Counted from the first letter of the stretch, positions 1-9,361 are shown. The stretch: 50,770 nt of DNA from Flavobacterium nitrogenifigens (GCF_003254565.1 NZ_QJRI01000157.1:1-50770); one strand, 5' to 3'. A program made the numbers and translations. The notes: generated by a model not told the origin, from the sequence alone.

Positions 1-1329
1 TTCTATTCTGCGGTATAACGCGGCGCGCGACAACCCGAGTTCTTCGGCAGTTTTACTAATGTTTCCGTTATGCTTGAAAAGTGCTTTTTCGATTGCACCT
101 TTCTCCATTTCCGATAACGGGTTTTCATCATTTTCTTGAATTTCTTCAAAGTCCAAAATATCCAGATCCATTACAGAAATGGTGTTGTTTTCAGCCAAAA
201 TCAAAGCACGTTCGATCTTGTTTTCCATTTCTCGAACATTCCCTTTCCAAGGATATTTTTCAAGATAAGACCCCGCATTATCTTCAAAACGCCAATTTTC
301 CTGATTGTATTTTTCGGCAATCTGTTCTAGAATAAAGTTGGCCATTGGTACAATATCGTCTTTTCTTTCGCGTAAAGAGGGAAGATTTATTTCCATGGTA
401 TTAATTCGGTACAGCAAATCTTCACGGAAAGTCTTATTTTTCACTTCGGTTTTAATATCGCTGTTGGTTGCAGCAATAACACGAACATTCAGCGGTCTTG
501 GTTTGCTTTCCCCCAAACGAGTTACGGTTTTGGTTTGTAAAACATGAAGCAGTTTCGCTTGAAGATGAAGTGGAATATTTCCGATTTCGTCCAAGAAAAT
601 CGTTCCGTTTGACGCATTTTCGAAACGGCCAGGAGTATCTATTTTAGCATCAGTAAAAGCACCTTTGGCGTAGCCAAAAAGTTCGCTTTCAAACAGATTA
701 TCACTCAAAGAACCTAAATCGACATGTACAAAAGGCTCATTTTTTCTTTCCGAATGCTGATGAATAAATTCAGCAAAAACATACTTTCCTGTTCCGTTTT
801 CACCCAAAATCAAAACATTAGCATCTGTTCTAGCTACTTTTTCAGCCATAGAATATGCTTGTTTTATTTTGGCTGAAGTTCCGACAAAATATTTCTTTTC
901 AGTTTTTTCTACCTTTTCAGCTGTTTTTTTACTGTTTTTTCTGCTTTCTGCAACTGCCTTATCAATAACTTCGATCAGTTTTTCGTTATTCCATGGCTTT
1001 AAAACATAATCGAAAGCTCCAATTTTAATACCTTCTACAGCAGTTTCAATTTTACCAAAAGCGGTCATTAAAATAACGACTGTCCGCGGAGAAAGCGTTT
1101 TAATTTCTTTCAGCCAATGAATTCCCTCGCGCCCATCTTCAAAACCAATTCGATAATTCATATCCAATAAAACCACATTTATTTCATTTTCGCTTAAAAT
1201 TGAAATGATTTTTTTAGGACTATTAGTTGTAAAAATGGTTTCAAAATGCTTTTTAAGAATCATTTTTGCAGAAAAAAGAATTTCTTCCTGATCGTCGACA
1301 ACTAATATTTGGGCTAGTTTTTTTCTCAT
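1..1329 (-). CDS. Sigma-54-dependent response regulator, NtrC/AtoC type (3' end outside window)
   Basis: A two-component response regulator that activates RNA polymerase carrying sigma-54. The 443 visible residues contain a receiver domain (about 1-120, phospho-acceptor Asp56, conserved Lys111), an AAA+ domain (about 145-375) with Walker A GENGTGK at 166-172, Walker B FLDEIG near 235-240 and sigma-54 contact loop GAFTDA at 213-218, and a Fis-type helix-turn-helix from about 421. The loop has Asp where the classic motif has Gly (GAFTGA). The gene runs off the left edge inside the helix-turn-helix; by family length only a few residues are missing. Its start lies 14 bp from tandem dyads that are probably its own binding sites, and it diverges from an efflux operon with a sigma-54-like promoter. 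The partner histidine kinase is probably outside the window. Confidence 0.95.
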   Translation of the reverse strand, partial: MRKKLAQILVVDDQEEILFSAKMILKKHFETIFTTNSPKKIISILSENEINVVLLDMNYRIGFEDGREGIHWLKEIKTLSPRTVVILMTAFGKIETAVEGIKIGAFDYVLKPWNNEKLIEVIDKAVAESRKNSKKTAEKVEKTEKKYFVGTSAKIKQAYSMAEKVARTDANVLILGENGTGKYVFAEFIHQHSERKNEPFVHVDLGSLSDNLFESELFGYAKGAFTDAKIDTPGRFENASNGTIFLDEIGNIPLHLQAKLLHVLQTKTVTRLGESKPRPLNVRVIAATNSDIKTEVKNKTFREDLLYRINTMEINLPSLRERKDDIVPMANFILEQIAEKYNQENWRFEDNAGSYLEKYPWKGNVREMENKIERALILAENNTISVMDLDILDFEEIQENDENPLSEMEKGAIEKALFKHNGNISKTAEELGLSRAALYRRIE

Positions 1330-1342
1330 TTGGTCTTTTTTC

Positions 1343-1380
1343 TGTCCGCTTCCGAACGGTCAACTGTTCATTATCGGACA
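1343..1380. promoter_or_regulatory. Two tandem 16-bp dyads, candidate binding sites of the adjacent regulator
   Basis: Two imperfect inverted repeats of the form TGTYCR-N4-CGRACR: TGTCCGCTTCCGAACG at 1343-1358 and TGTTCATTATCGGACA at 1365-1380. Their centres are 22 bp apart, two helical turns, so both face the same side of the DNA. They lie about 65-100 bp upstream of the sigma-54-like promoter, the usual enhancer distance for NtrC-type activators. Regulator identity is inferred from position. Confidence 0.6.
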
Positions 1381-1444
1381 CTGCTTTTTTGAAGTATTTT
1401 CTGAAGCCTCTTTAAAATCAACGCTTTACAAATAATAAATTTTA

Positions 1445-1460
1445 TGGCACAGTATTTACC
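1445..1460 (+). promoter_or_regulatory. Candidate sigma-54 (-24/-12) promoter of the efflux operon
   Basis: TGGCACAGTATTTAC matches the consensus TGGCAC-N5-TTGC, with the right 10-nt gap between the GG and the -12 dinucleotide. The only departure is AC instead of GC at -12. A transcript would start near 1470, about 20 nt before the ATG at 1490. Confidence 0.6.
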
Positions 1461-1489
1461 TATTGATTATCAGTAAAATAAATTATAAA

Positions 1490-2734
1490 ATGGACACGGT
1501 AATTCCTCGTAAAAATAAAAAATTTAGATATCTCGCAATAGCAATTGCTGTTTTTTTAGTTTTGCTTACCATCTCAGTTTTTGCTTTTAACACCAAAAGA
1601 ACTTTAAATGTAAAAGCAGACGAATTGGTAATTCAAAAAGCAGAAAAAGCCTTTTTTGAAGATTTCGTTGTTTTTCAGGCAAAAGTAGAACCTTTGAATG
1701 TAATGCTGGTAAACGTTACCGAAGGCGGTTCTGTAAAAGAGATTTTTGTAGAAAATGGTGCAATGGTTACCAAAGGACAATCGCTGGCTCGTTTATACAA
1801 TCCGAATACTGAATTGAATTACCTGACTCAAGAGACAGCTATTATTGAGCAAATCAACAATTTAAATACTGGAAAATTAAACATTAGGAATCAAGAATTA
1901 AACTTAAACAAAGATTTAGTTTTAATTGAACACGATTACAACGATGCAAAAAGATTGTACGACATGAATGCAAAGCTGTATGAGAAAGACGTAATTTCTA
2001 AAAATGACTGGAATACTTTTAAGGAAAGCCTTCGTTTTCAGGAGGAACGTAAAAGAACAATTCAACAGAGCATTCAAAAAGAGAAACAAAGCAATCAGGT
2101 TCAGATTTCTCAGATAAACCGTTCGATCCAGACTATGGAAAAAAGCTTGGATATTCTTAGAAATAACAAAAAGAACTTTCTAATCACAGCACCAGAAACA
2201 GGACGATTGACTTCTTTTGAACCTGTTTTAGGAAAAACTTTTCAAGCAGGCGCAAGCATTGGAAAAATTGATTCTAATAAAGGATACAAATTGACTGCCG
2301 AAGTTGACGAATTTTATCTGGAAAAACTTAGAGAAGGATTAAAAGGACAAGTAGAATTTAAAGGGAAAAATCTTGAAGTTATTGTTACTAAAGTAATTCC
2401 TGAGGTTAAAGGCGGAAGATTTACTGTAGAATTGGCTTTTGCGTCTAAAGAAAACATTGTTTTACAGGACGGACTTAGCTTTGGCGTAAAATTGATTTTA
2501 TCTGAAAAGAACAAAACTTTAGTTATTCCGAGAGGAGCCTTTAATCAGGAAGCAGCAGGAAAATGGATTTTTGTAGTAAACGGAAATAAAGCAGTAAGAA
2601 GAAATATCAAATTAGGGCGCGAAAATCCTTCTTATTATGAGGTTCTAGAAGGCTTAAAAGAAGGCGAATCTGTGGTTACTTCTTCTTATACCGACTATAA
2701 AGATATTGAAGAACTTTCTCTAAATAAAGAATAG
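1490..2734 (+). CDS. Periplasmic adaptor of an ABC/RND-type efflux system (HlyD/MacA family)
   Basis: A membrane-fusion protein that links an inner-membrane transporter to an outer-membrane exit channel. I chose the ATG at 1490 over a TTG 27 bp upstream; it gives 414 residues with Lys/Arg then one membrane anchor (about 13-33). Next come a lipoyl-like half motif (EIFVENGAMVTKGQSLARL), a long Gln/Asn/Lys-rich alpha-helical hairpin (about 110-225), the second lipoyl half and beta-barrel domains. It heads an operon with an ATPase and a large permease, which fits a MacAB-like or lipoprotein-handling system. Substrate is not readable from the sequence. The sigma-54-like promoter just upstream suggests control by the divergent response regulator. 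Confidence 0.88.
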   Translation: MDTVIPRKNKKFRYLAIAIAVFLVLLTISVFAFNTKRTLNVKADELVIQKAEKAFFEDFVVFQAKVEPLNVMLVNVTEGGSVKEIFVENGAMVTKGQSLARLYNPNTELNYLTQETAIIEQINNLNTGKLNIRNQELNLNKDLVLIEHDYNDAKRLYDMNAKLYEKDVISKNDWNTFKESLRFQEERKRTIQQSIQKEKQSNQVQISQINRSIQTMEKSLDILRNNKKNFLITAPETGRLTSFEPVLGKTFQAGASIGKIDSNKGYKLTAEVDEFYLEKLREGLKGQVEFKGKNLEVIVTKVIPEVKGGRFTVELAFASKENIVLQDGLSFGVKLILSEKNKTLVIPRGAFNQEAAGKWIFVVNGNKAVRRNIKLGRENPSYYEVLEGLKEGESVVTSSYTDYKDIEELSLNKE

Positions 2735-2740
2735 TTTATT

Positions 2741-2797
2741 TTGTTTCAAGTTTCAAGTTTACGTTGTAACCAACTTGAAACCTGAAACTTGAAACAA
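2741..2797. repeat. Intergenic palindrome built on CAAGTTTCAAGTT
   Basis: Left arm 2741-2759 and right arm 2779-2797 are complementary at 18 of 19 positions around a short loop. It sits inside the operon between the adaptor and ATPase genes with no T-run after it, so it looks like an inserted palindromic repeat or mRNA stabiliser more than a terminator. Confidence 0.7.
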
Positions 2798-2876
2798 CAA
2801 AAAACAAATAAAACAATCATCATTTCAATCATCAATCAAAAAACGAATTTAATAACATTTCAAAACCTTAAAAATT

Positions 2877-3584
2877 ATGATCACAATTCAGAATTTAACC
2901 AAAGTTTTTAGAACAGAAGAAATAGAAACTGCTGCTTTGAGCGGTATCAACGTAGAAATAAAAAAAGGAGATTTTTTAACCATCATGGGGCCTTCAGGCT
3001 GCGGAAAATCGACTTTATTAAATATAATTGGCCTTTTGGACAGTGCAGATGGCGGCAGTTACAAATTACTAGATCAGGAAATGATTGGTCTAAAAGAAAA
3101 AGGTAGAGCGCAAGTGCGTAAAGAAAACATTGGTTTTATTTTTCAAAACTTCAACTTAATCGATGAGCTTTCTGTTTACGATAATATCGAATTGCCATTG
3201 CTTTATAACAACGTAAAAGCTTCTGAAAGAAAACAGAAAATTGAAGCGATTGCAGAAAAACTAAATATCTCTCATCGTTTGAAACATTTTCCACAACAGC
3301 TTTCTGGAGGACAACAGCAGAGAGTTGCCGTTGCAAGAGCTTTGGTAAATGATCCGAAAATTATTTTGGCCGATGAGCCAACAGGAAACTTAGATAGTAA
3401 AAACGGCAATGAAGTTATGGAACTTTTAACCGATTTACATGCGAAAGGTGCTACCATTTTGATGGTTACCCACTCTGATTATGATGCTTCTTTTTCGCAA
3501 AGAACCATTCATATGAAAGACGGAGTTATATTTTCTGAAAAGTTAAATCAACGAAATGTTGATGTTTTTATGGACGCTAAATAA
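2877..3584 (+). CDS. ABC transporter ATP-binding protein (MacB/LolD type)
   Basis: The 235-residue ATPase that powers the neighbouring FtsX-type permease at the inner membrane. Visible motifs are Walker A GPSGCGKST (about 38-46), Q-loop FIFQNFNL, signature LSGGQQQRVAVARAL, Walker B IILADEPTGNLDS and the switch His in MVTHSD. The ADEPTGNLDS form is typical of the LolD/MacB/FtsE branch. It follows the adaptor and precedes the permease by 133 bp on the same strand. Which substrate is moved (peptide, lipoprotein or antibiotic) cannot be told from the ATPase. Confidence 0.95.
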   Translation: MITIQNLTKVFRTEEIETAALSGINVEIKKGDFLTIMGPSGCGKSTLLNIIGLLDSADGGSYKLLDQEMIGLKEKGRAQVRKENIGFIFQNFNLIDELSVYDNIELPLLYNNVKASERKQKIEAIAEKLNISHRLKHFPQQLSGGQQQRVAVARALVNDPKIILADEPTGNLDSKNGNEVMELLTDLHAKGATILMVTHSDYDASFSQRTIHMKDGVIFSEKLNQRNVDVFMDAK

Positions 3585-3591
3585 TAAAGTG

Positions 3592-3663
3592 ATGATTAAA
3601 ATTATTGTTACTGCACTTGTAGTTCTGGTAGAACTGGTGTGCAAAATATTTACTATGATTTAA
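3592..3663 (+). CDS. Possible 23-residue hydrophobic small protein
   Basis: A short frame starts 7 bp after the ATPase stop and encodes MIKIIVTALVVLVELVCKIF plus three residues. It is one membrane-helix length, with a Lys near the start and a central Glu and Cys. It lies between ATPase and permease in the same direction. Small membrane proteins can tune transporters, but a frame this short can arise by chance and no ribosome-binding site is clear. Confidence 0.25.
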   Translation: MIKIIVTALVVLVELVCKIFTMI

Positions 3664-3717
3664 AAACCGAAAGGTTTACCAAAAACAACCATATCAACTA
3701 AAAAAATATACATCAAA

Positions 3718-6147
3718 ATGATTTTTAACTGGTTTAAAATATTCATATATCATTTAAAGCAAAGCAAACTGTTTTCGTTTTTAAATGTTTTAGGACTAAG
3801 CATCGGAATTGCGGGCGTAATCTTTGCGATTTTGTATTGGAACAATGAGCATTCTTATGATCAATGGAATCCTGAAAAGGAAAACACTTATATGGTCCTT
3901 AATAGACTTAGCAACGGAGATACATGGGGTTCCAATTCTATTCCGTTTGGCGAGACTTGTAAGGCTTCTATTCCTGAAATAGAAAATGTGTGCTTCTTTC
4001 ATACTTGGTACGATGAAGACATAATCAAATATCAGGATCAAAAACTGATGACAAAAGACATCCTCTCTAGTGATGAAAATTTCTTTGATTTTTTCCCTTT
4101 TGAAATTATTAAAGGCGCTAAAAGCAATATTCTAAAAGAAAAAAATAGTGTTGCAATTTCTGAAGAGCAGGCATTATTAATCTTTAAAAATGAAGATCCT
4201 ATTGGAAAATCTATTTCTTATGGAAATAAAAACTATACCATAAAATCGGTATACCGCATTAGCAAACCATCATCTATAGAACCTTCTTTTGTTTTTAGTG
4301 ATGTAAAAAGAGAAGGTGACCTTGATGCATGGGGAAATTTTAATTATGGTTTACTAATTAAAACTAAGAAAAATGCAGATGTTTCTACTGTTTTAAAGAA
4401 AATGCAAAATGTTTATTTTGTAAATAGAACCGTAAAAGATGCCAAAGAAAGCGGTATGACCGTTGAACAATATGTTAAAGAAAACGGTGAAATAAAAGTC
4501 ATTTTAGATCAATTGAAAACGTCTCGCCTTTACGGAACCAAAAGTTCTGCCGGACAAAATTATCCTGAAGGCGTCGGAAATCTAAAATTGCTTTATATCA
4601 TGGCGGGCTTGTCTGTTTTGATTTTAGTTTTATCATTGGTAAACTACATCAATTTAGCAACAGCATCGGCTATAAAACGTGCAAAAGAAGTTGGCGTACG
4701 CAAAATTGTAGGCGCGTCAAAAAACCAGATTATTATTCAGTTTATTTTTGAAACTGCCATAATTGTAACTCTAGCTATTTTGTTTGCTTTGGCAATTGTA
4801 GAACTTTCATTACCATATTACAACACCTTTTTGAACAAAACACTGACTATGAATGGCAGTGAATTCTACCTGCAACTCATTTTCATTTTTGGATTAGTTA
4901 TTGTTCTTGCGGGTATTTTTCCTGCGATTTATATCTCAAACTTTGAAACATTAAAGGTCTTAAAAGGTAATTTCTCTCGCAGCAAAAGCGGTATTTGGAT
5001 TCGGAATTCGATGCTTATTTTTCAATTCGGAATTGCGGCATTCTTTATCATTGGAGCGCTGATTGTCAATTCTCAAGTAAAATACATGATGGAGAAAGAT
5101 TTAGGCTTTAGTGGCGATCAGGTCATTTCTATTCCTTTTAACACCGTAGACAGACTCAAAAGAACTGATGACTACCTAGTCTCAAAACAAGAAATTAAAA
5201 AAATACCAGGAGTTGTTGATGTTACTACATTTGCTGGAGCTTTTGGAGGCAATTCGGGTTCAAGCTCAGGATTTAAACACAATGGGATTTTTGTACAGCC
5301 AAAAAACATTGAAATGGATTTTGGTTTCCTAGACATGATGAAAATTAAAATCGTTAAAGGTCGCGATTTATCTCCTCAATACGCTTCAGATACTATAAGC
5401 GGTATGCTTATGAACGAAACATTGGTTAAAATGTTAAACCTGAAAGATCCAATTAATACGGTTATTACATCAGGATGGAGCATCAACAATGGAGACAATT
5501 TAAAGTTTAAAATTGTTGGAGTTGTGAAAGATTTTAATTTGATGGGATTGCAAAATAAAGTTCCACCAATGGTTTTTATAAATCTTAAAACTTTAAAATG
5601 GAATAACTTTGGTAGTGTACTTGTAAAGGTTTCTCCAAATAATTTAACAGAAACGCTAGATAAATTGAAATTATATTGGGAGAAAAATGTAAACCCAGAC
5701 TATCCTTTTGACTATGAATTTGTTAACAAAGGATTTGCAAAAACTTATGAAGAGCAAGTCAAACAAAAAAACCTCTTTTTCATTCTAAATTTAGTCGTAA
5801 TCATAATTGCTGTATTCGGATTATTCGCTTTGGCATCATTTTCGATGGAGAGAAGACTGAAAGAAATCGCCATTAGAAAAACATTAGGAGCCGAAACAGA
5901 TATACTCTTAAAAGAATTGTCGAAACAATATATTGTTTTCTGTTTAATAGGATTTGCAATCGGGATTGTTCCCGCTTATATATTATTACAGAAATGGCTT
6001 GAAGATTTCGCTTTTAGAATTGGAATATCATCTGTTCCTTTTGTAATTGCCTTGATTTCTCTTTTGATTTTAACTTTAGTAATTGTTTTAACAAAAGCGT
6101 TCCAGGTAACCAAAATAGATGTTTTAAAATATTTAAAATACGAATAA
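3718..6147 (+). CDS. ABC transporter permease with two FtsX domains
   Basis: An 809-residue inner-membrane permease. A first helix (about 18-38) is followed by a periplasmic MacB-type domain (to about 290). A first FtsX core of three helices (about 290-415) carries the motif LATASAIKRAKEVGVRKIVG. Then come a second anchor (about 430-450), a second periplasmic domain, and a C-terminal FtsX core with SMERRLKEIAIRKTLGAE. The repeated REVGVRK/KEIAIRK elements are the coupling helices that contact the ATPase. Bacteroidota commonly have these roughly 800-residue duplicated permeases next to a LolD-like ATPase and an adaptor. Function is inferred as mechanotransmission efflux; the substrate is unknown. 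A terminator follows at 6172. Confidence 0.92.
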   Translation: MIFNWFKIFIYHLKQSKLFSFLNVLGLSIGIAGVIFAILYWNNEHSYDQWNPEKENTYMVLNRLSNGDTWGSNSIPFGETCKASIPEIENVCFFHTWYDEDIIKYQDQKLMTKDILSSDENFFDFFPFEIIKGAKSNILKEKNSVAISEEQALLIFKNEDPIGKSISYGNKNYTIKSVYRISKPSSIEPSFVFSDVKREGDLDAWGNFNYGLLIKTKKNADVSTVLKKMQNVYFVNRTVKDAKESGMTVEQYVKENGEIKVILDQLKTSRLYGTKSSAGQNYPEGVGNLKLLYIMAGLSVLILVLSLVNYINLATASAIKRAKEVGVRKIVGASKNQIIIQFIFETAIIVTLAILFALAIVELSLPYYNTFLNKTLTMNGSEFYLQLIFIFGLVIVLAGIFPAIYISNFETLKVLKGNFSRSKSGIWIRNSMLIFQFGIAAFFIIGALIVNSQVKYMMEKDLGFSGDQVISIPFNTVDRLKRTDDYLVSKQEIKKIPGVVDVTTFAGAFGGNSGSSSGFKHNGIFVQPKNIEMDFGFLDMMKIKIVKGRDLSPQYASDTISGMLMNETLVKMLNLKDPINTVITSGWSINNGDNLKFKIVGVVKDFNLMGLQNKVPPMVFINLKTLKWNNFGSVLVKVSPNNLTETLDKLKLYWEKNVNPDYPFDYEFVNKGFAKTYEEQVKQKNLFFILNLVVIIIAVFGLFALASFSMERRLKEIAIRKTLGAETDILLKELSKQYIVFCLIGFAIGIVPAYILLQKWLEDFAFRIGISSVPFVIALISLLILTLVIVLTKAFQVTKIDVLKYLKYE

Positions 6148-6171
6148 GCTTGTAGACCATTTTTTTTAAAG

Positions 6172-6212
6172 AAGCCCGACAGATTTCAGTAAAATCCGTC
6201 GGGCTTTTATTT
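6172..6212. terminator. Bidirectional intrinsic terminator
   Basis: Stem AAGCCCGAC / GTCGGGCTT with an 17-nt loop and a T-rich run on the plus strand. A-rich sequence on the left lets it serve the converging L,D-transpeptidase gene as well. Confidence 0.85.
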
Positions 6213-6213
6213 T

Positions 6214-7815
6214 TTAATCTTTCATCGTTACAGCATCGTTATAAATCAGCTTGTCTAGACTTTGATCACGATCGTATACATCTGGGAAAAAATTGACTTC
6301 CCCATTGTCCTGAACCCAGCAGGTAAAATAACCTATATAAACTGGAATTTTGCGTTTAAGCATGCAAGTGGTTTCTTTTCCGCCATTCATAGCACTTTCT
6401 ATTTTATCCGCTGGCCAGTCTGGATCATCTTTTAAAATATGCAATGCTAGCTGTTTGGCTTCTTTCACATTTATACAGCCGTGGCTAAAAGTACGTTTTT
6501 CAAATTCGAATAAACTTTTTGCAGGTGTGTCGTGCATGTAAATATCGTTTGGATTCGGGAACATAAATTTCACTAATCCTAGAGAATTTTTAGGCCCTGG
6601 TTTTTGCCTTACTTTACCTCCGTTCCATTCCATATTATGTTCTTCTAAATAGTTTTTATCATTCGCAATCTGGAGTTTTAATTCATTTTGAATAATACTA
6701 GTAGGCACATACCAATACGGACTAAAAACAATTCGATCCATATTACCACTGAAAATTACAGTCTCGCTAAGTCTGTTACCAACAAAAATATCCGAAACCA
6801 AATCATACTTCCCGTCCTTAACATAAAACAGTCTGAATGACGGAATATTAACCATAACATATTCATCAGCCTTTGACAGTTTGGTCGGAATCCATCTGCA
6901 TCTTTCCATGTTCAGCATAATGGTTCTGATTCTCTTGCCAATTGGTTCATTCATCTGATTGATAATATCTCTGGTTAGGGCATAATTTATTTTCAAATTA
7001 TATCTTTTTTTATAGTTTAAAACTCCTGCCATCAATTCTTCATCATAAATATCACTTCCAGAATCTTTTTTTAAATCTCCTACTGCAAATAAACGCTGTC
7101 TAATCTGTTTTATCGCAATAGCTGTATCGTCTGGTCTTAAATCTTTGAAAGTAGCACTGTCAATTGTAATCTTCTGCCAAAGATTATCGGTTTCGATTTT
7201 ACGGTATTTTTTCAGCGCATCTTTCAATCTGTAGTATTGGCTAAATAAAAGATTATCATCTTTGTCCAATCGATCAGAATCTACCATTAATGAATCTAGA
7301 ATATGGGTGTATGAAATAGATTTTGCAGGCAGATACCATCCTATTTTTTTCAATGTCGCGGGATCAACTCCAGAGTAGACATTGCTAGCATAGAATACAT
7401 ACATGCTTGTAAGCAGTAATTCGGTATCAAGCTGTGATGGTTTGTTTGAAGAGCTTTCGTTAAAAGCCTCATCAATTTGTTCTTTATAGGGCATTTTTTC
7501 TTCAATTCCCTGATCTTTCAGAACATTTACTTTCTGATATAATAATGAGCCAAATTCAGTTATACTTTTATCGTCGTACCAAATAGATTTGTACTGCTTG
7601 GCCTTATAAATATCCTCAACATCTTTCTGATATTTTTTTAGTTTTGGATATTTTTTAAAAAAGGCATTAATTGAAGTCGCGTCAAGAGTAATGACAGCAA
7701 CAGACTTTCGATTTGTCAAATCAGCTTTGCTTTTAGCATTGTTTGAAAATGAATTGAATGAAAATGCAAAAAAACCGACTGTAACAATAATTAAAGAAAA
7801 AGTAAAATTTCGCAT
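6214..7815 (-). CDS. Murein L,D-transpeptidase (YcbB/LdtD type)
   Basis: Makes 3-3 cross-links or attaches proteins in peptidoglycan in the periplasm. The 533-residue product starts with a signal peptide (cleavage about residue 26), then a helical scaffold, a peptidoglycan-binding-like segment (about 255-290) and a C-terminal YkuD domain. The catalytic motif is SHGCINVKEA with nucleophile Cys447; the upstream His of the family is in YMHDTPAKSLF. Length and domain order match the large YcbB/LdtD enzymes and not the short YkuD proteins. It is a single gene, convergent with the permease. A TATATTTG box lies on the minus strand at 7941-7948, about 125 nt upstream, with no clear -33 partner. Confidence 0.92.
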   Translation of the reverse strand: MRNFTFSLIIVTVGFFAFSFNSFSNNAKSKADLTNRKSVAVITLDATSINAFFKKYPKLKKYQKDVEDIYKAKQYKSIWYDDKSITEFGSLLYQKVNVLKDQGIEEKMPYKEQIDEAFNESSSNKPSQLDTELLLTSMYVFYASNVYSGVDPATLKKIGWYLPAKSISYTHILDSLMVDSDRLDKDDNLLFSQYYRLKDALKKYRKIETDNLWQKITIDSATFKDLRPDDTAIAIKQIRQRLFAVGDLKKDSGSDIYDEELMAGVLNYKKRYNLKINYALTRDIINQMNEPIGKRIRTIMLNMERCRWIPTKLSKADEYVMVNIPSFRLFYVKDGKYDLVSDIFVGNRLSETVIFSGNMDRIVFSPYWYVPTSIIQNELKLQIANDKNYLEEHNMEWNGGKVRQKPGPKNSLGLVKFMFPNPNDIYMHDTPAKSLFEFEKRTFSHGCINVKEAKQLALHILKDDPDWPADKIESAMNGGKETTCMLKRKIPVYIGYFTCWVQDNGEVNFFPDVYDRDQSLDKLIYNDAVTMKD

Positions 7816-8233
7816 ATTTTTAAAGTTTTAAATTGGTAGAAACAACTTTAAAAAAAATACCGAAAACCCAATAAATTACTCAAAAAACCTTAGTTTTCAC
7901 ATATTTTTTTTTACGTCTGGTAATCATCGATTTGGGTAATCAAATATAGCGAAGTTTTGTGAGAATTTTATTTAATTGAAAGAAAACTTACGTAAAAAAT
8001 ATTCATTTACATCTAAAAAACTTTTCTCCCAACATTTAAATGGTTCATGATTCTTGATCATGATTTTCAATAAAAAATACTTTTGAATAATTTTGAATAA
8101 TCTCAATATCAATAATTACAATTCAAAAACGCTTAATTTCCGAACTTAATCTGTTATCTTTGCACCCTAAAATCAGTTTAAATAAATATAATCTTATGAG
8201 ACTGGTTGGAGAATAAAAAAATAGCCCATTACA
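7816..8233. other. Divergent AT-rich intergenic region
   Basis: 418 bp between the outward-facing L,D-transpeptidase and mrp genes. It holds the candidate -7 box for the first (7941-7948, minus), a small dyad TCATGAT/ATCATGA near 8045-8063 and the mrp -7 box. I see no gene in it. Confidence 0.6.
8155..8162 (+). promoter_or_regulatory. Bacteroidota -7 box upstream of mrp
   Basis: TATCTTTG fits TAnnTTTG and puts the transcript start near 8168, about 65 nt before the mrp ATG. No good TTG -33 element is visible. Confidence 0.55.
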
Positions 8234-9361
8234 ATGAAACTAGATAGAAAAGAAATTCTAAAAGCCTTAGAGACCATCACTATTGCTGGAGAAGGAAAAA
8301 ATATGGTTGAAAGCGGTGCTGTAACCAATGTTATTACATTTGGAGATGAAGCTGTTGTAGACCTTGTATTGCATACACCTGCTATGCACATCAAAAAAAG
8401 AGCTGAAGATGATATTAAAAAAACAATTCATGATTTAATATCTCCTGATGCAAAAGTAAAAGTAAATATTAAAGTAGAAGCTCCAGAAAAACCGGAAATT
8501 AAAGGCCGTGCTATTCCTGGAATCAAAAATATTATTGCAGTTGCTTCTGGTAAAGGAGGAGTAGGAAAATCTACTGTAACCGCAAACTTAGCCGTTACAC
8601 TTGCCAAAATGGGCTTTAAAGTTGGTGTTTTGGATGCTGATATCTACGGACCTTCTATGCCAATCATGTTTGACGTTGAGAACGCAAAACCGGTTTCTGT
8701 AACTGTTGACGGTAAATCAAAAATGAAACCAATTGAAAGCTACGAAATCAAAATGCTTTCAATCGGATTTTTTACAGCTCCAAGTCAAGCTGTAATCTGG
8801 AGAGGGCCTATGGCAGCAAAAGCATTAAACCAAATGATTTTTGATGCAGATTGGGGAGAATTAGATTTCATGCTTCTTGATTTGCCTCCTGGAACTGGAG
8901 ATATCCACCTTTCTATCATGCAGTCACTTCCTATTACTGGAGCTGTTGTAGTAAGTACTCCGCAAGCAGTAGCTCTTGCAGATGCTAAAAAAGGAGTAGC
9001 AATGTTTATGCAAGACAACATCAATGTTCCTGTTTTAGGAATTATTGAAAACATGGCATACTTTACACCAGAAGAATTGCCAGAAAACAAATACTATATC
9101 TTTGGACAAGAAGGTGCTAAAAACCTTGCTGAAGATTTAGGCGTACCATTTTTAGGAGAAGTCCCTATTGTACAATCTATTAGAGAAGCAGGAGATTATG
9201 GTCGTCCAGCAGCATTGCAAACAGCGTCTCCAATAGAAAAAGTGTTCGAAGAAATTACTAGAAATGTTGTACAAGAAACGGTAAACAGAAACGAAAGCTT
9301 ACCTGCAACAGAAGCCATCAAGATTACAACAATGGCTGGTTGCTCGGCAGTAAAAAAATAA
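8234..9361 (+). CDS. mrp: Mrp/ApbC family iron-sulfur cluster carrier ATPase
   Basis: A cytoplasmic P-loop NTPase that binds and transfers Fe-S clusters. The 375-residue product has an N-terminal MIP18 (DUF59) domain (about 1-85) and a ParA-like NTPase domain with deviant Walker A GKGGVGKST near 109-117, switch DADIYGPSMP and LLDLPPGTGD. It lacks the CxxC that many homologues use for the bridging cluster near the C-terminus; the only C-terminal Cys is in MAGCSAVKK. It leads an apparent Fe-S group: an Nfu protein follows 226 bp later and a 2Fe-2S ferredoxin further on. Confidence 0.93.
   Translation: MKLDRKEILKALETITIAGEGKNMVESGAVTNVITFGDEAVVDLVLHTPAMHIKKRAEDDIKKTIHDLISPDAKVKVNIKVEAPEKPEIKGRAIPGIKNIIAVASGKGGVGKSTVTANLAVTLAKMGFKVGVLDADIYGPSMPIMFDVENAKPVSVTVDGKSKMKPIESYEIKMLSIGFFTAPSQAVIWRGPMAAKALNQMIFDADWGELDFMLLDLPPGTGDIHLSIMQSLPITGAVVVSTPQAVALADAKKGVAMFMQDNINVPVLGIIENMAYFTPEELPENKYYIFGQEGAKNLAEDLGVPFLGEVPIVQSIREAGDYGRPAALQTASPIEKVFEEITRNVVQETVNRNESLPATEAIKITTMAGCSAVKK

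Noticed and set aside
305..547. Plus-strand frame antisense to the response regulator
   Set aside because: The opposite strand encodes all expected domains without a break; this frame has no recognisable features.
8196..8216. Six-codon frame MRLVGE before mrp as a leader peptide
   Set aside because: No codon bias that would suit a regulatory leader; probably chance.
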